Positions 1 to 11,566 of a stretch of 64,000 nucleotides of DNA are shown in pieces. The notes under the pieces were generated by a model that saw only the letters and a list, made by a program, of their open reading frames with translations, did no database searches and had not been told where the DNA came from. Every line of letters begins with the position of its first letter. Position 1 is the stretch's first letter. This stretch comes from Podospora pseudocomata. Its lineage: Eukaryota > Ascomycota > Sordariomycetes > Sordariales > Podosporaceae. Where the stretch lies: positions 3,410,001 to 3,474,000 of the forward strand of contig NC_085889.1 in NCBI RefSeq assembly GCF_035222375.1, given 5' to 3'. Position numbers and translations under genes: made by a program.

Positions 1-2933
1 CTTGCCTGATATCCTTCATATCCCTCTCCTTGTGCCCATACTTCAGAATCGAACTCTCCAACTGCTCGTAAAGCTGCTCCATATCCCTTTGTGTCGTTGC
101 CCTGCCAGACAGCTGGACCAGATAATCAAGAAACACCTTTGGCTCTGGCTCAACATGAACCCCGAAATGTCTTAAAAAATCCCACGACTTATCCTCCGGC
201 TCGTTGACCCTCAGCAGCCGGTCAGAACGAACTGGGCGAGGTCCGGGGCGAGCAAGCATCGACTTAATGATATCGCAAATCCAACAGAACAAGCTATGGT
301 CCTCGCTGCAGTGGTATGATAGTCTCTGATCAGCCAGTACCAGTAAGCTCTGCCGTGGAAGGGCCGTGTCCATCAACCTCGCCATGCTCCCACCGTGACA
401 CGGAAACTCGAGCATCGACAGATCATTCGTCAGCTCCGACTGAGTGGAAGAAAACGTATGGATGGACTTGATATCCTCCTCAGAAAAGGTCCACTCGTAG
501 CCATTCTGCGTTGTTGGAACGAACCAAGACCGGTAAAACTCCCAGTGGTGCTGCAGAAGTTCCAATCCTTTGATTGGATCGCGTTGCAAAAGTGCTTTGA
601 AATCGCTGTGAAGCCGGTGCGTATTGACACCCCAATCCAGGGGCCCAGGTTGCACCACACGCAGAAACCTTCTCGCTTTGAGGGTGTCAGAGAGCCACAA
701 AAGCCCACCCGGTAGCTGAGAAAACGTCTTCAAATAGAGGTCATGGAGGAAAAGCAATGTCAACCTTGTCTCTTTGGCAAGAGAACTCGCAGAGTAAGGG
801 TCTTTGTCCGGCAGGTAAACCCACGACAACCTCCAAATCTTGGACGGATCAACATTCGCTGCGCACCAAAGCTCCGGGATATCGTTGTTCTTTGGCTTCC
901 AATTCGCGCGGTACAGAAACACGAAATCCTCGATCCTGTCCTGGAGAGTCAACGCAAGGAACCTCTGATTCGGAACATCAGGTTGATGTTCCTGAAGCAA
1001 AAGATCACAAAAGCTCATCTTGTCCACAATCTGAGCACCTAGTGCCTGGAAGAACTTGGCCCGGTCGGCGTTTTGTCGGATGTCGAGATCGATCCCTAGT
1101 GGGCTGATGCTCACGGGCAGCTTTAGGTCGACATCTGATGGGAGATACAAACGGCGTCCTTTGAAGGAAACCCACGTCTTGTCGTGAACAGGGATAATCT
1201 CGAGGGTCTCAATAACCTCGCGGTGGGTGTCCAACAGGGAGTGGAGAGCCTTGCAGAGAGCGTTATGCCACGACACTGGCATCCCCCGGAACTCTGTGGG
1301 GAAATTCGAGATGAAGCCTCCCAAGTCGGCGAGGAAGTCCTCCGGAGACAACAGCGGTACACCGAGTGCTTGAAGTTTGGCGTGAATTCTGGCGGGGTAT
1401 TTGTCGGAAATGAGGTGTTGCGTCGAATATGCAGCCGGCAGTATGTTCCTTCCGTCCTGATCTTTGAGCCTCGTCGGAACGATCTTCAGCTGACTCCCGC
1501 AGACAAGGCGCCCTTTGGAGTCTTCAAGGACGGGATTCAGTGAGCAAAGGTCACGCAGACGATTTTGTACTGGTTCAAAGATGTCACTGCGTGTTGGTCC
1601 GGGGGGCAATAGTAATGGCCACCGGTAGAAGAGCTCGTGATAGCCAAATCGGTGAAAGCCAGGGATGGCATTGACCAAAGCCCGGCAGACCCCCTCCACC
1701 AAGGCCCTGTTCCACACATTGTCGATGATGCTTTCTCTGCTTGGGACAAGAAGGAAGTCGCCATGGATGGACAACTATTGGCGCAGCTTCGTTAGTAAAC
1801 CTGTTTCCAATACTCAACTTCCCAGAAATCCAACGCACCTTGAAGCCATAATCTCTGATTGGCAAAAACGCATAAACCATCTGAGATTCCGGTGGCTCAT
1901 CAAGTGGAATCTTGAGGGGAAACACCAAAGTCACCTCCGATTCCAGACACCCTGGGCGCTCTGGTGTGTCGGGCAAGTCCGTGACAAGATGCCGAAAGGC
2001 GACCTGTTGGTTGATCACATCATTGTGATACAATGACACCGGCAACAGTGTGTTGCGGTGTGGTGGAATATGATCGGCTTTGAAGACTGCTGTCGGCTTA
2101 GCTGTAGCCGTCGAACCCCGGATGAAACTCCTCAACGCTCCAGAACCAACAACCTTGCCGACTTTGACTTCTTTGGCCTTGGAAAGAAAGAGGAGATGAC
2201 CGGGCTTGAGGTTCTCCAGGCCTTGTAAGACAAGGTCCATTGGATCCGAGGTGCCCGTCTGACGATCGTGAGTTGGACTGGCGATTTTGAGCAGGATGGC
2301 GGTTGTGAGCCCGGCAGCGTATTCCTCGGCGGGGAAGTCGTCGTCCCAGATTGGCCGTATCCTCCCAAGCTCTCCATCACGGTCGAATCGAAACGAGTAG
2401 TGCCCAGACCTGATCCAGACGCTTGATGCCACTTTGAAGACTGATTTGAAACCGAGACCCTTCTCTCCGATTAATCTCCGCTCGATGCCACATCCTCGTT
2501 GCGTGTTCTTGGAACTCTCGGCCGCACTGCAGATGGCCCTGACGTTCTTCTTCTTGAAGCCAATCTCATTGGACTCGACGAGAAGGTGGCGTTTCTCGGC
2601 GTCATAGGTGAAGTGAACCTGCGGAGACGCGCCCCCATAGTCAAGGTCGTCTGCATTTTGGAGCAGCTCATAGATGAAGCGGGAAGTGGTGGTGGTCAGA
2701 TTCTCACTCAGTCTGGAATTGTGTCAGTATCGATCGATGTCACCCAGGTGGATCAGCAGAGTTCAAACACACGTCTTCAGCATCCCCTGGAACGCCCGGC
2801 TGGTCAGAAAGCCCGAGTCCTCCTGCCATCTCCGGATCTGAAGGATATGATCTATCGCCTCTTGCCTGGTTGCTGGAAGCCTGTCGTCGTCATCGTAAAA
2901 GTCCGGTGTTGGGAGACGGCCCGAGGGAGACAT
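1..2933 (-). CDS. Sacsin/NO VEIN-type HSP90-like ATPase protein (3' end beyond window)
   Basis: Inferred exons are 2933-2773, 2712-1839 and 1774-1; the frame is still open at base 1, so the C-terminus is missing and about 970 residues are visible. The N-terminal GHKL/HSP90-type ATP-binding fold is recognisable: an N-box reading FIYELLQNADD near residue 67 and a G1-type box GEKGLGFKSVF near residue 140, followed by the usual region ending in GDFLLVPSRES. The intron at 1838-1775 is supported because removing it joins DYGFK to LSIHGDFLL, as expected for this family, while reading through leaves the family frame. About ten extra residues (SKNTQRGCGIERR) lie between the switch region and the G1 box. 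Fungal members are large and functionally uncharacterised; a chaperone-like or defence role is only an inference. Family assignment is firm, function is not. Confidence 0.8.
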
Positions 2934-3663
2934 GATGTAATGGTGATGGTCAATTGTCGGTGAAGCGAGAGCAAGGGCCCATAAAGACGACTAGGGGATA
3001 CACTCTATTGTGGATACATTCTTCGATTGAAGTTTGGGAAAGGTACGGATACCCCGGTCGTTCAATTTGAAGCTGGGTCAGGTCGAGATAATGAAGCGAA
3101 AAATGAATTGTATGTATGTATGTACACAATGGGAACGAACGAGTCTTGGAATTCGGTTCCGTGAGGTGCTCGATCGAACTCCACATGTGAAAATGGAGAT
3201 GGCATGAGCCCAGCCCAACGCGACTTGCTGCATGTTGACGTGCTGCTAGCCAATCCTGTGGCTTGGCGGGTGGTTGGGCGTCGTTGTAAGTGGAGCCAGT
3301 TGCGCTGGCAACTGCATCAGTGCAAGCGGAGATGGAAATGGTGATCCGAATGGAAGATGGACAGCAAAAGTGAAGCTGGTGATGCATGGAAGAAAGATGC
3401 TGATGTTGGTCGAGGGAGGACATGATTGGGTCTTGTTGGGCCTTTGGCAGTCCCAAGAAGTGACGAAGACGCAGCCCCTTGTTCCTCTGGCACAGTTAGC
3501 TCCGATTACCCCACATTCTCTGGAACAATGCCGCGGTTAGTGACTTGGGCAGTGTTTTTCTTATGCCCCTCGGCCCCTGAGCCCCTGAGTTGGGGTAGGC
3601 AAAAAGTAAAGAATGCCCATTTGAGCAGCCACAACATAACACCCGGTTCCAACCCAGACAATC
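2934..3663. other. Gene-free stretch upstream of the ATPase gene
   Basis: No convincing coding region. A 168-codon open frame on the minus strand (2950-3456) has Ser/His-rich, patternless composition and no splice support. A short GTAT-type microsatellite lies near 3110-3124. The stretch probably holds the promoter and 5' leader of the minus-strand ATPase gene and the upstream region of the 5S gene. Confidence 0.5.
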
Positions 3664-3782
3664 ACATACGGCCATAGGCAGTTGAATACACGGGATCCCG
3701 TCCGCTCTCCCCTAGTTAAGCAATTGACCGCCAGACCAGTACTCAGGTGGGTGACCACTGGGGAATCCCTGGTGTTGTATGT
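3664..3782 (+). rRNA. 5S ribosomal RNA gene (dispersed)
   Basis: The 119-nt segment begins ACATACGGCCATAGG and ends GTTGTATGT, so ACATAC can pair with GTATGT to close helix I. Conserved fungal 5S blocks appear in order: GGGATCCCGTCCGCTCTCC, AGTTAAGCAA (box A region), and GGTGGGTGACCACTGGGG (box C region, bound by TFIIIA). A T-run (3782-3785) follows at once and would end Pol III transcription. Single 5S genes scattered among protein genes are normal in Neurospora and relatives. Some bases differ from the usual Neurospora form, so a variant or pseudogene copy cannot be excluded. Confidence 0.92.
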
Positions 3783-3788
3783 TTTGAC

Positions 3789-3838
3789 TTTTGTGTCATT
3801 CTTACTTTTTGCCTTTTGTGTCATTCTTACTTTTTGCC
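3789..3838 (+). repeat. Perfect 25-bp tandem duplication after the 5S gene
   Basis: The 25-base unit, beginning TTTTGTGTCATTC and ending TTTTTGCC, occurs twice back to back (3789-3813 and 3814-3838) without a mismatch, six bases after the end of the 5S gene. A perfect copy implies a recent duplication. Confidence 0.9.
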
Positions 3839-4289
3839 TTTGCTTGCCTTACTAGGTTGTGTTAAACTCTTGTTCGGCTTATTGAGTTGATTGAACCAAA
3901 GAAAATGATTGAGAAACTACACAGAAAACTGCTGAACAAAGAGTTTACCAGTCGAATGTTGTGTTTTGATGCATCTTATTCGGCTTGCTCAAAACTCGAA
4001 AAACAACAAACCTCAAGTGACTTGTCTTTGATACTGGTAACTGGCTCCTTACCTTAACATATCGTAGGTCCAAGACACTGAAAGCCCCTAGTAAGTAAGA
4101 GGCACCGTTTGTCCAAATAGATATTACATTATCAGGTTTTCTCTCTACTCTAACTCCAAAGGCAAATCCGTAAACCAAACCTTTTGTGAAGGTGTCGACG
4201 GCAGAAACTAGCTCAATATAACCATAGTTAGTCACAACTGCCTTTCTTAACAATGGGATCAACAACTGACAATACGTTATCGCACCCAT
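3839..4289. other. Gene-free, AT-richer stretch with TGTTA...TAACA ends
   Basis: A segment starting TGTTA at 3860 and ending TAACA at 4302 has 5-bp inverted termini of LTR style (TG...CA), but I see no flanking target duplication. A 114-codon minus-strand open frame (3945-4289) is in register directly after the stop of the neighbouring secreted-protein gene. Its composition is quite unlike that gene and I do not recognise it. It could be a solo-LTR or other insertion remnant. Confidence 0.3.
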
Positions 4290-5075
4290 TTACTGACTAA
4301 CAATGATAACAATCGTCGGATCGCTCTCCTCCTCAGCCCCGGCATCACTATTCCGACCGGTGCCAGCAGAATCCGTTCCGTTCCGCGCAGGGGAAGAGAC
4401 GGCCGCAGCCTCGGACGTGGCAGTGGCGGCCGCAGAGGTCACAGACGAGGCAGGATCCGACTTTCCCGCAGCAGGGGGTGCGGCAGCTTCACCGTCTTTA
4501 GCCTCATCAGCTGGAGCGTCTGCAGGCGCACCAGCCACCGGTGGTGCAGTCGGAGATGCCTCGGTCTCACCAGCCGCGGAGGTAGCAGCTTCGGTCCCAT
4601 TGGCGGGCTTCATTATCACTCCAACACCTGCTCCGGCACCGCCAGTAGCCTTTGCTGTCTCCGTTACAGTTGCGGTTATGGTCGTCTCCCCTGCGGCATC
4701 TGCACTGTCGGCCGCTGCTGCAGCTGCAGAAAGAGGTCCGAGGATGCCTTTCACTTGGGACACGAGAGCGTTGACAGCGTCGATGATGTTGCCGGGTTGG
4801 CCAGCTTCTGCTCCCGCCCCCGCTTCGGCTGGGTTGGTGATCTGAGCCGGTGGAGCGGTAGCGTTGCCTGCTGAAGTGGCGGGAGGTGTTAGAGTTGAGT
4901 TGGCAGCCGGGGCTGAGGCAGTTGTCGGTGTGGGGATTGGTCGGACCACGAGAGGCGAGGCGGACACGGTTGCTGCTACTGTGAGAGCTATTGTCAAGGC
5001 CACCTGTAGTTGCGGATATTGATGAGAATCCTTTTAAGTGTAAAGGGGAAAGAATCATACCTTCTTGTTGACCAT
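4290..5075 (-). CDS. Predicted secreted Ala/Thr/Pro-rich protein
   Basis: Exons are 5075-5061 and 5003-4290, with a 57-nt intron (gtatga...acag). The first exon encodes only MVNKK; joined to VALTIALTVAATVSA it makes a clear signal peptide ending ASP, which is why this spliced start is chosen over an in-exon start. The mature part of the 242-residue product is low complexity, dominated by Ala, Thr, Pro, Ser and Gly, with several NGT/NAT glycosylation-type sites and one short segment with helix-like hydrophobic spacing (IIDAVNALVSQVKGIL). No catalytic motif, cysteine pattern or convincing GPI signal is visible. The tail IVIIVSQ before the stop is oddly hydrophobic and may result from a downstream insertion. 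A cell-wall or secreted structural protein is likely; no function can be named. Confidence 0.7.
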
Positions 5076-7926
5076 CTTGGATATGTCGTCAAAATCTATA
5101 TGATTTGAAAAGAAGTGAACAGCGCCGAACCGAGAAGTATCTCCACGACCAAGAAAATTGAAAGCTGACGGAACAAGTGAAAGAGATCTATCCAGCAGAT
5201 CAAGAAGGAGTGTAAACTTATCGTCAACAAAGAAAGAAAGGTGAGCGTCTAGCGCCCGAAGAAAAGAGCAGAAGTGAGCAGGAAAGCAGTAGCGAGCGTT
5301 TGGCAGAACAGACAGAATCCGGAGACACAATTGGGACCTCGGGTTCCTTATTATACCGTGTCTTCTTCCTCAACTGTCATCCTTCCTGTCGACCTCCGCA
5401 TAATGCAACAGGAAAATCATCGACATCGTTTTGCAAATCAAACCTTTGGTAAGCATCCCATATTCCTGATCTGAATACATCTCAGCAAGGCGTGGCAAAA
5501 TTGAAGTGCTTTGGGGTGAGAAATGTGAGATAAACTCCGACTCGAGAAGTCGTGTGATATACGCTTCAGTGTTGAACATCTGGCCAAACAAGAGACCAGC
5601 AGGGGTTTAGAAGGTAGAGGTTTCCGTGGCTGATCGCCTAATGTGGCCCATTTTGATAACCTCGGTGGTGAGCCACATGAACTTGGCAGAGATAATCTTA
5701 GCTCAGCACGCGGCGCAGTCGATCACGAATGTCTGTGGGAAAATAAGAGCGGCCGCAGCTGCAGAGTGCCAGAGTCCAGTCTGTGCTTGGCCCCCCATCT
5801 TCTGGGATTTTGATCCCCAACAAGAGACATGGTTCGCGGTGAGGCTTGCACGAATCACGCTGCAGGGTCTGTCACGACCACGTTCACCAGCAGGTGAACC
5901 CTGGTCAGAACAGGTCCATGGTTGACGGCTTGCATACCGAGGGATTGGATAAGGCGAAGAACTGGGGAAAAAGAGGCGAGGAGCCCCTGTGGCGCACATG
6001 GCATCGGTGGTCTCTGGGACAGAACAGACAGTCAGAAAACCGTCCCAGGGAGAAAATGCTGCTGGCTCCTCCGGCATCCGTGATAAGCCGGGTACACCGG
6101 CCGTCGGTTTGGCATAGTTGGCGGCTGAGACGGCCGCCGGACCGATTGGACTAGGTGAACAAAAACGAGGCTACCGGTGTTGCTTCTTGTACACCTGAAC
6201 TAACCAAACAAACGGGAGCTATCCAGCCTAAGAACAGGCTGTTGCTGATGAAGCTTTGGCGATGTGCCACGGTCGCCGTTGAAGATTGTCGGAAGGGTGG
6301 GGTATCAGCTCTGAGGTCCGACAGGGGATAAGGCGCCCAGACCAGGTGGGGGGTGGTGGGTGGGTAGGGCTTGGACGTGATGGGCTCCACCACAAACCGA
6401 TCCTTCACGGGTTCATCATGAACCTCTTTCCCCATCGAGATGCCTTCATTTTCTGTGCAGCGAAGCACCTCGCATTATTCTCATGCCGGTGACATTGCGA
6501 TGGCAGCACCTCTGTGCTGCCCGACTGTCCCGACGTGACCTCACTGCAGACCGACCGTCGCAACATCAGACAGCCTGCGCCAACAGTGTTTCATGCCACT
6601 CAGCAGCGCGTCAACGACGCCCTTGAACGCGACCTTTGTCAGCAGGAACAACACTTGGAACACTTATCACAAGCATCACAGGCGAACACTCGAGCCATTT
6701 GCAACCGCAACCTCCTATCAAAAAGACGCATTTCATCGCCATTACACATCCCGCGGCTCAACGTCTCCTTATCAACTGCCCAGACCTCTCCCCAGTCGTC
6801 AATCATACCTTATCCGCTAGTGCCATGCAATCAATGCCTAGTGGACTGCCAGGGGGATCACAGGCCCAGACGCTCCCTCCACACACAACCTCTGCCTTGG
6901 AGCCCTCGACAACCTCATCGGTCATCTCGTCCTGCATCAGAAGGTCGCACCGTTGTAGGGTAGCCCCCTCTTCCATATTGGGACAGGGTACACGATGGTG
7001 CATCACTATCGTGCCGCCCGGGAAACTGGATGGTTCAGGAAGCCCTGATCCCCAGACCCCAGCTCCACGGTACCATCATGGACGACATAAATCTCCTAGG
7101 GCATCATATCACGTACCAACTTCGCATGGCTCTTGTTCTGGCCCACGATGGATAGCTTTCCTCGTGAACTGCTGTAGATCAAGCTGATCCGCCTTTGCTT
7201 TTCTTCATCTTTCCTTCCCTTTTGTGTTTCTGATCAGCTCCCAAGTATTGCATCTGCTTACTGCCGGCCCTTCTTGTTGTCTTGGCACCTTATTATTGCC
7301 CGGCCGATAAGCAGCCCGCAACGTTGATACCTCGCCCGGCCTGCAGGTGTGCGCCGAGATTCCAGACGAGGATTGCGACTGCATACAGCCTTGACCCGAG
7401 CAATCGGCTTGGTCCCCGTCTCTGACGCAGCATTCTCGAATAGGAGAGGCCTGAGAACCAACGATACATGTAAGGGAAGACGGACTCCCACTCGCCGCCA
7501 CATTGGGAAAAAGCAAGCAGCATCCCGTTCCTTTTCGTCGAACGAGAATTTCCACCCATCTTTTTCTTCCCCTCCTTTGCTCTCGACCTCGACGGTTCCT
7601 GTTTCTTTCTTGCGCGACATACGCTCCTTTCCGACCCTCTACCCGCGTCAATATAACTGCTGACGAGTCTCAACTTTTGCCGTCCATCTGCAGTACAACG
7701 CCCTCCACCGGAGCCGAAGCGGCAGTCAAAATATTTTTGCAAGCGCCTCTTGAGTGCAGAAACGGCCCGCAACGATCACCCGTGATCACAGACGCCGTTC
7801 CCATCAAAACTCTGCCGTGCCCCGCCCATGTTCAAGCTACACCCTGCGTTCGACCTAGTTTCACGCACGATTTCTCCAACCTTATTTTCAGCTATACGGC
7901 TCTCTTGAGCCTCTTGGACCAGCATC
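5076..7926. other. 2.85-kb gene-free region between divergent genes
   Basis: It separates the start of the minus-strand secreted-protein gene from the plus-strand gene at 7927. Open frames here (for example 6636-7187 plus, 7205-7772 minus, 5370-5591 minus) overlap in several frames, are Ser/Pro/Arg-rich and show no domain or splice support. The last 700 bases have the pyrimidine-rich character of fungal 5' leaders. I see no RNA gene or mobile element. Confidence 0.5.
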
Positions 7927-10900
7927 ATGTCTGGACGCAGCGCCTACGTGCGCAAAAAGATTACCGAGACGAAGACGGGGGAGCAACAAGGTCATGGTAG
8001 AGCCCGGGCAAAGTCAACCACCAGCTCCGACAATGTCACCATTAGCGATTACCCGATAGGGTCCATGCCAGCGCTCCGCCAGGAGAGGGATCTTGTGACA
8101 GGGGTCGGAACAACAAACGCGCGATTCTTGAAGTTCTCTGAGCATGCTCGCGAAGATGAGATGATGGCATATCGAGGAGACGTTCCCTCCTATGTCCCTC
8201 AGAGCAGTGGAAGTCAGAGTGGATCCAGTGTGGATGGACGACGAGACGGCGCAAGCACTTCCCAGCGGAATAGGCCGCTCAACGATTTTGCCTATGCTCG
8301 TGCGCGGCGGCCGGTCATCAAGACGGAAGATGTGTCAGGGATAGAAAAGTCCGGGCTGCGAAGCATGCTGGACAAGAGGAGTGATGATTTTCGGAAGGGG
8401 TTGGCCAAGACTTTTGCTTTCAAGAAGAAGGACAAGAAGGGGAGCAACGCTGAGAAGGCTGGCGACTTTAGACCAGAGTCTTCGGCCACTGTGCGACCCT
8501 CTCCCATTTCAGCTGACTTCAACGACGGCTATGATGCCGACGTTTCACCCATCCAGTATCAACCATCGCCATCTGGACCACATCCCGGGGTTCCTTGGGA
8601 CGACACAGGAATGCTGTCACCTCCACCCTCCGGGAAGCTACCACCCACACCGGGCTCCTCAGGAGCGCCTCCTATCAAGCGGTGGATAGGAGCTGGAAGA
8701 CCAGTTCAGCGCTGGAATAAGCTGCGGAAGGATCCAGAGCTGTGGGACCCCAACGGAGATGTGCTGGTGTTCTTTGGGACCAAGGGTCAATCTCCGCGGC
8801 CAAACCCGTCTTTTCGCTTGTCTTCGCACATCATTGAGGCGACCGAGTCTCGGTTCCTCATTACACTTTTACGAGAGGGCTCGACAGAAGAGGATATCCA
8901 CTTGCCACCATCGCCTGCCGGCGCACCACCGATGCTGCAACGGCATAACACACACGGGCAACATCTTGCTGCAGGGGGCATCGGTCGTGGCGGGCACCCG
9001 ACACCACCAGTTTCGGAAGACAACAGCTGGGAGGCTGACGGGCAGATCTCGTACGAAATGTACTTCCCAACCCCCGTCAGCATGAGCAAACTTGACCAGT
9101 TTCGACATCACATTACTACCCGCAACGTGTTTGCAATGCTCTACCACTCCTCCCTTGTTGGCTTGTCGTTATACCAAGCTCTGACGGATCTTCACTCAAG
9201 ACTGGAGTCATACATGCCACCCGAAACTGACAATGTTGGCACCATTCTCAACTATCTGTCTGCCCGCGGTACTGATGATGTGCGCAATGACCCAGAGACT
9301 GCCGTCAGCCTGCTGGCCTGGAGCGAGCAGAGCGACGTCCGGTGGGAGGAGGGCTGGCGCGAGAGCTTCTTGCATTGCGCGGGGATGTACTCACGGCTTG
9401 AGACTTGCTCTGATTTCCGATATCTCACTCCTATCACCAGAGCTCTTCTCGAACGCGCGTGTCTCGAGACACAGCTTCGTGTTCAAGCAGCGGAGGAGCG
9501 TCTCGCTGCCTTCCAGTACAGCGACATGTGGCCGGCAGCTGTGGCCACAACAGCCAGCACCAGTGGTCCTGTTGGTGCTGCGCCAGCCAAAGCAGCTGCC
9601 GACAGACTGCAGAACTTTTTCGTTCAGTACTACACTCGGGAATATGGCTCCTGGCCGCCGCCACTATCACCCTCGGGAGGAGCAGATCCTTATGCCACGG
9701 CAATGGTCCAAGGAGTACTGGAAGAAGAGGAAGACATCTGGCTCACCCGGACGGTCGCTCAAGCCTTGCAAAAGGACTTTGCCGCGCTATACGACTACCT
9801 CGTCAACCGGGACATTGTCTGGGACGTGTCGGAAGCACGCTCCAGCAGGAAATGGATGATGGTCAGCGAAAGCGGCAACCGAGCCTTTGAGGCCGACACC
9901 GAAGACCTCCCGATGACGGACATGCTCATCGAGTTTGACAACAAACACCGCTTCCCTCACATCCCGCACCCTTATCCCCTCGTCCCGGAATCCATCCCCC
10001 CCTCTCTCAACCCAAACAAGGACACGTCATCCACCAGCGGAGGCGGCATGTTTGGTAATAAATCCTCCAAAAAGCCCACCGCCACAACCACCCGTGCTGG
10101 TGCGCTCGACCGCCGCATCCAACTCGCCTACACTGAAGCAACCAACATCTGCATCCTCGGCTCAGACTTCACCCACTCCGACCTCCTCGATGCCTTTTCC
10201 AAGTTTGAGAAATCCGACAAAATCTCCGAAGTTGACCCCGCCACTGCCCGACGGGGCCGATGGGTTCTTGTCTATGGTATCCTCCAAACCCTCGCATCCG
10301 TCTCGGTTGACGCCCCCAACGTCCGCTACCGCGACAATGTTACCTACCACCTCTCTCCCCGGCTCAAAGGCAACACCAAGCTCCCCCCGTGGAAAGGCTC
10401 TTCCAACCCCTCGGCCAACCCAGAGGCATCCCACGAGTTGTCCCACTGCTGGGTCATCCCCCATACTTGGCGAGCCACTTCCCAGCACGGGGGGAGCAGC
10501 GTATCCAACAGCGGAGCGGAAGAAAACTCGACCGACGAGCAAGACGATTTTTACCCGGCTTATGGCTACGGTGGGAGGTCGTATAACTTCCCCTTGCCGT
10601 CCTCCCGGGCGCCCAGTTCGGCGGGTGGGTACAGGAATAACAACAAATCACTCCGCTCCGGCAGCAGCCGCGCACCGTCTACTGCGTATAGTAATAATTT
10701 GTCTTCTGCTGCGTCTGTCATGTCTCACTCCGAGACTGGCTCCGAGGCGGGGGGGTCGAGTATCTGGTCGCCTCCCCCTTCCTCGGCCGGGGGTGGATCA
10801 CGAAGGGTAACCTCCTCCTCGCGACGCCGGGACAATGCCAAGATTTCGGTGGCTCCTGGTGGAGGGGGAGGGAGGTATATTGATCCTGTTGAAGAAGGGG

Positions 10901-11151
10901 GGTGGGCTGCCCCGGGGCAGACCTATGCCTCCCGCCCTGGGACTGGGACGGGGACGGGGACCGGAGGGTATAACAACAAGGAGGAGGGGGATGATGGGAG
11001 GAGTTTTACTACTGCTTATACCAGTCGCGGGGGGGAGAGGGATGGGAGCCGCGTGAGGGGGGGGAGTGGGAAGAGGGAGAGGAGCAGTCCGCCGGTGATA
11101 CGGGATTTCGACTTTGATGGGTTGGATGTTATTGATGATCATGCTCCTTGA
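7927..11151 (+). CDS. Large conserved fungal protein of unknown function (possibly DUF8004 family)
   Basis: A single uninterrupted reading frame of 1074 codons; the ATG at 7927 follows a pyrimidine-rich leader. The first 230 residues are disordered (Ser, Pro, Lys), with a basic stretch AFKKKDKKG near residue 160. A folded part runs from about residue 245 (KRWIGAGRPVQRW), through a segment DVLVFFGTKG and a helical region from about 380 to 520 (YFPTPVSMSKLDQF, RALLERACLETQ), to about 640. A second conserved-looking patch near 728 reads DRRIQLAYTEATNICIL. The last 200 residues are Gly/Ser/Arg-rich. The layout resembles ascomycete proteins carrying DUF8004, from memory and unverified. No enzyme motif, signal peptide or membrane segment is visible. 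An intact gene is near certain; its role is unknown. Confidence 0.85.
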   Translation: MSGRSAYVRKKITETKTGEQQGHGRARAKSTTSSDNVTISDYPIGSMPALRQERDLVTGVGTTNARFLKFSEHAREDEMMAYRGDVPSYVPQSSGSQSGSSVDGRRDGASTSQRNRPLNDFAYARARRPVIKTEDVSGIEKSGLRSMLDKRSDDFRKGLAKTFAFKKKDKKGSNAEKAGDFRPESSATVRPSPISADFNDGYDADVSPIQYQPSPSGPHPGVPWDDTGMLSPPPSGKLPPTPGSSGAPPIKRWIGAGRPVQRWNKLRKDPELWDPNGDVLVFFGTKGQSPRPNPSFRLSSHIIEATESRFLITLLREGSTEEDIHLPPSPAGAPPMLQRHNTHGQHLAAGGIGRGGHPTPPVSEDNSWEADGQISYEMYFPTPVSMSKLDQFRHHITTRNVFAMLYHSSLVGLSLYQALTDLHSRLESYMPPETDNVGTILNYLSARGTDDVRNDPETAVSLLAWSEQSDVRWEEGWRESFLHCAGMYSRLETCSDFRYLTPITRALLERACLETQLRVQAAEERLAAFQYSDMWPAAVATTASTSGPVGAAPAKAAADRLQNFFVQYYTREYGSWPPPLSPSGGADPYATAMVQGVLEEEEDIWLTRTVAQALQKDFAALYDYLVNRDIVWDVSEARSSRKWMMVSESGNRAFEADTEDLPMTDMLIEFDNKHRFPHIPHPYPLVPESIPPSLNPNKDTSSTSGGGMFGNKSSKKPTATTTRAGALDRRIQLAYTEATNICILGSDFTHSDLLDAFSKFEKSDKISEVDPATARRGRWVLVYGILQTLASVSVDAPNVRYRDNVTYHLSPRLKGNTKLPPWKGSSNPSANPEASHELSHCWVIPHTWRATSQHGGSSVSNSGAEENSTDEQDDFYPAYGYGGRSYNFPLPSSRAPSSAGGYRNNNKSLRSGSSRAPSTAYSNNLSSAASVMSHSETGSEAGGSSIWSPPPSSAGGGSRRVTSSSRRRDNAKISVAPGGGGGRYIDPVEEGGWAAPGQTYASRPGTGTGTGTGGYNNKEEGDDGRSFTTAYTSRGGERDGSRVRGGSGKRERSSPPVIRDFDFDGLDVIDDHAP

Positions 11152-11566
11152 GGGCGGTTTTCGTTAGGGTGGCAGGTGTAGGTGTTACGATATGGAATGG
11201 GTGGTGGTGTATCAATATTTTGAGGGGATGTTTTGGGAAAAGGCATGAGGGAGCAAGTAATGGTATTACACTGACACATCCGTTTCATTCACATCCAACG
11301 CCGCGAAGAAGGTTTAGCAGTCCTTTCCACAACTTAATCCTGATTTGAAGGGGTGTTATTCCTGGCACAAACCTCCCCCCCCCCCGGTTGGGCATATTCC
11401 AACAGTAAATACCCCCACCCATCTTCGCACCGAAAAGTGCCAAGATACCTGGGAAACAATGTCCTCAGCTTGAGGTACGCCTCAACCCTCATGTTCAAAT
11501 CTACCTTCCTCGTCTTCTTTTATCCACATCTTTTTGACCGCGGCGATCTCAAGGGTTGGGTATTCT
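11152..11566. other. Gene-free stretch with an 11-base C run
   Basis: The 3' flank of the preceding gene. It holds a run of 11 C residues at 11375-11385 and no supportable gene. Confidence 0.5.

Noticed and set aside
2950-3456. 168-codon minus-strand frame upstream of the ATPase gene
   Set aside because: Ser/His/Thr-rich without pattern, overlapped by other frames, and located where the 5' leader of the ATPase gene is expected.
5370-5591. 73-codon minus-strand frame with a normal-looking composition
   Set aside because: No splice partners, motif or neighbouring exon could be found; too little to support a gene.
6514-7187. Two overlapping plus-strand frames of 149 and 183 codons
   Set aside because: They overlap in different frames, are Ser/Pro/His-rich, and lie in the leader region of the gene at 7927.
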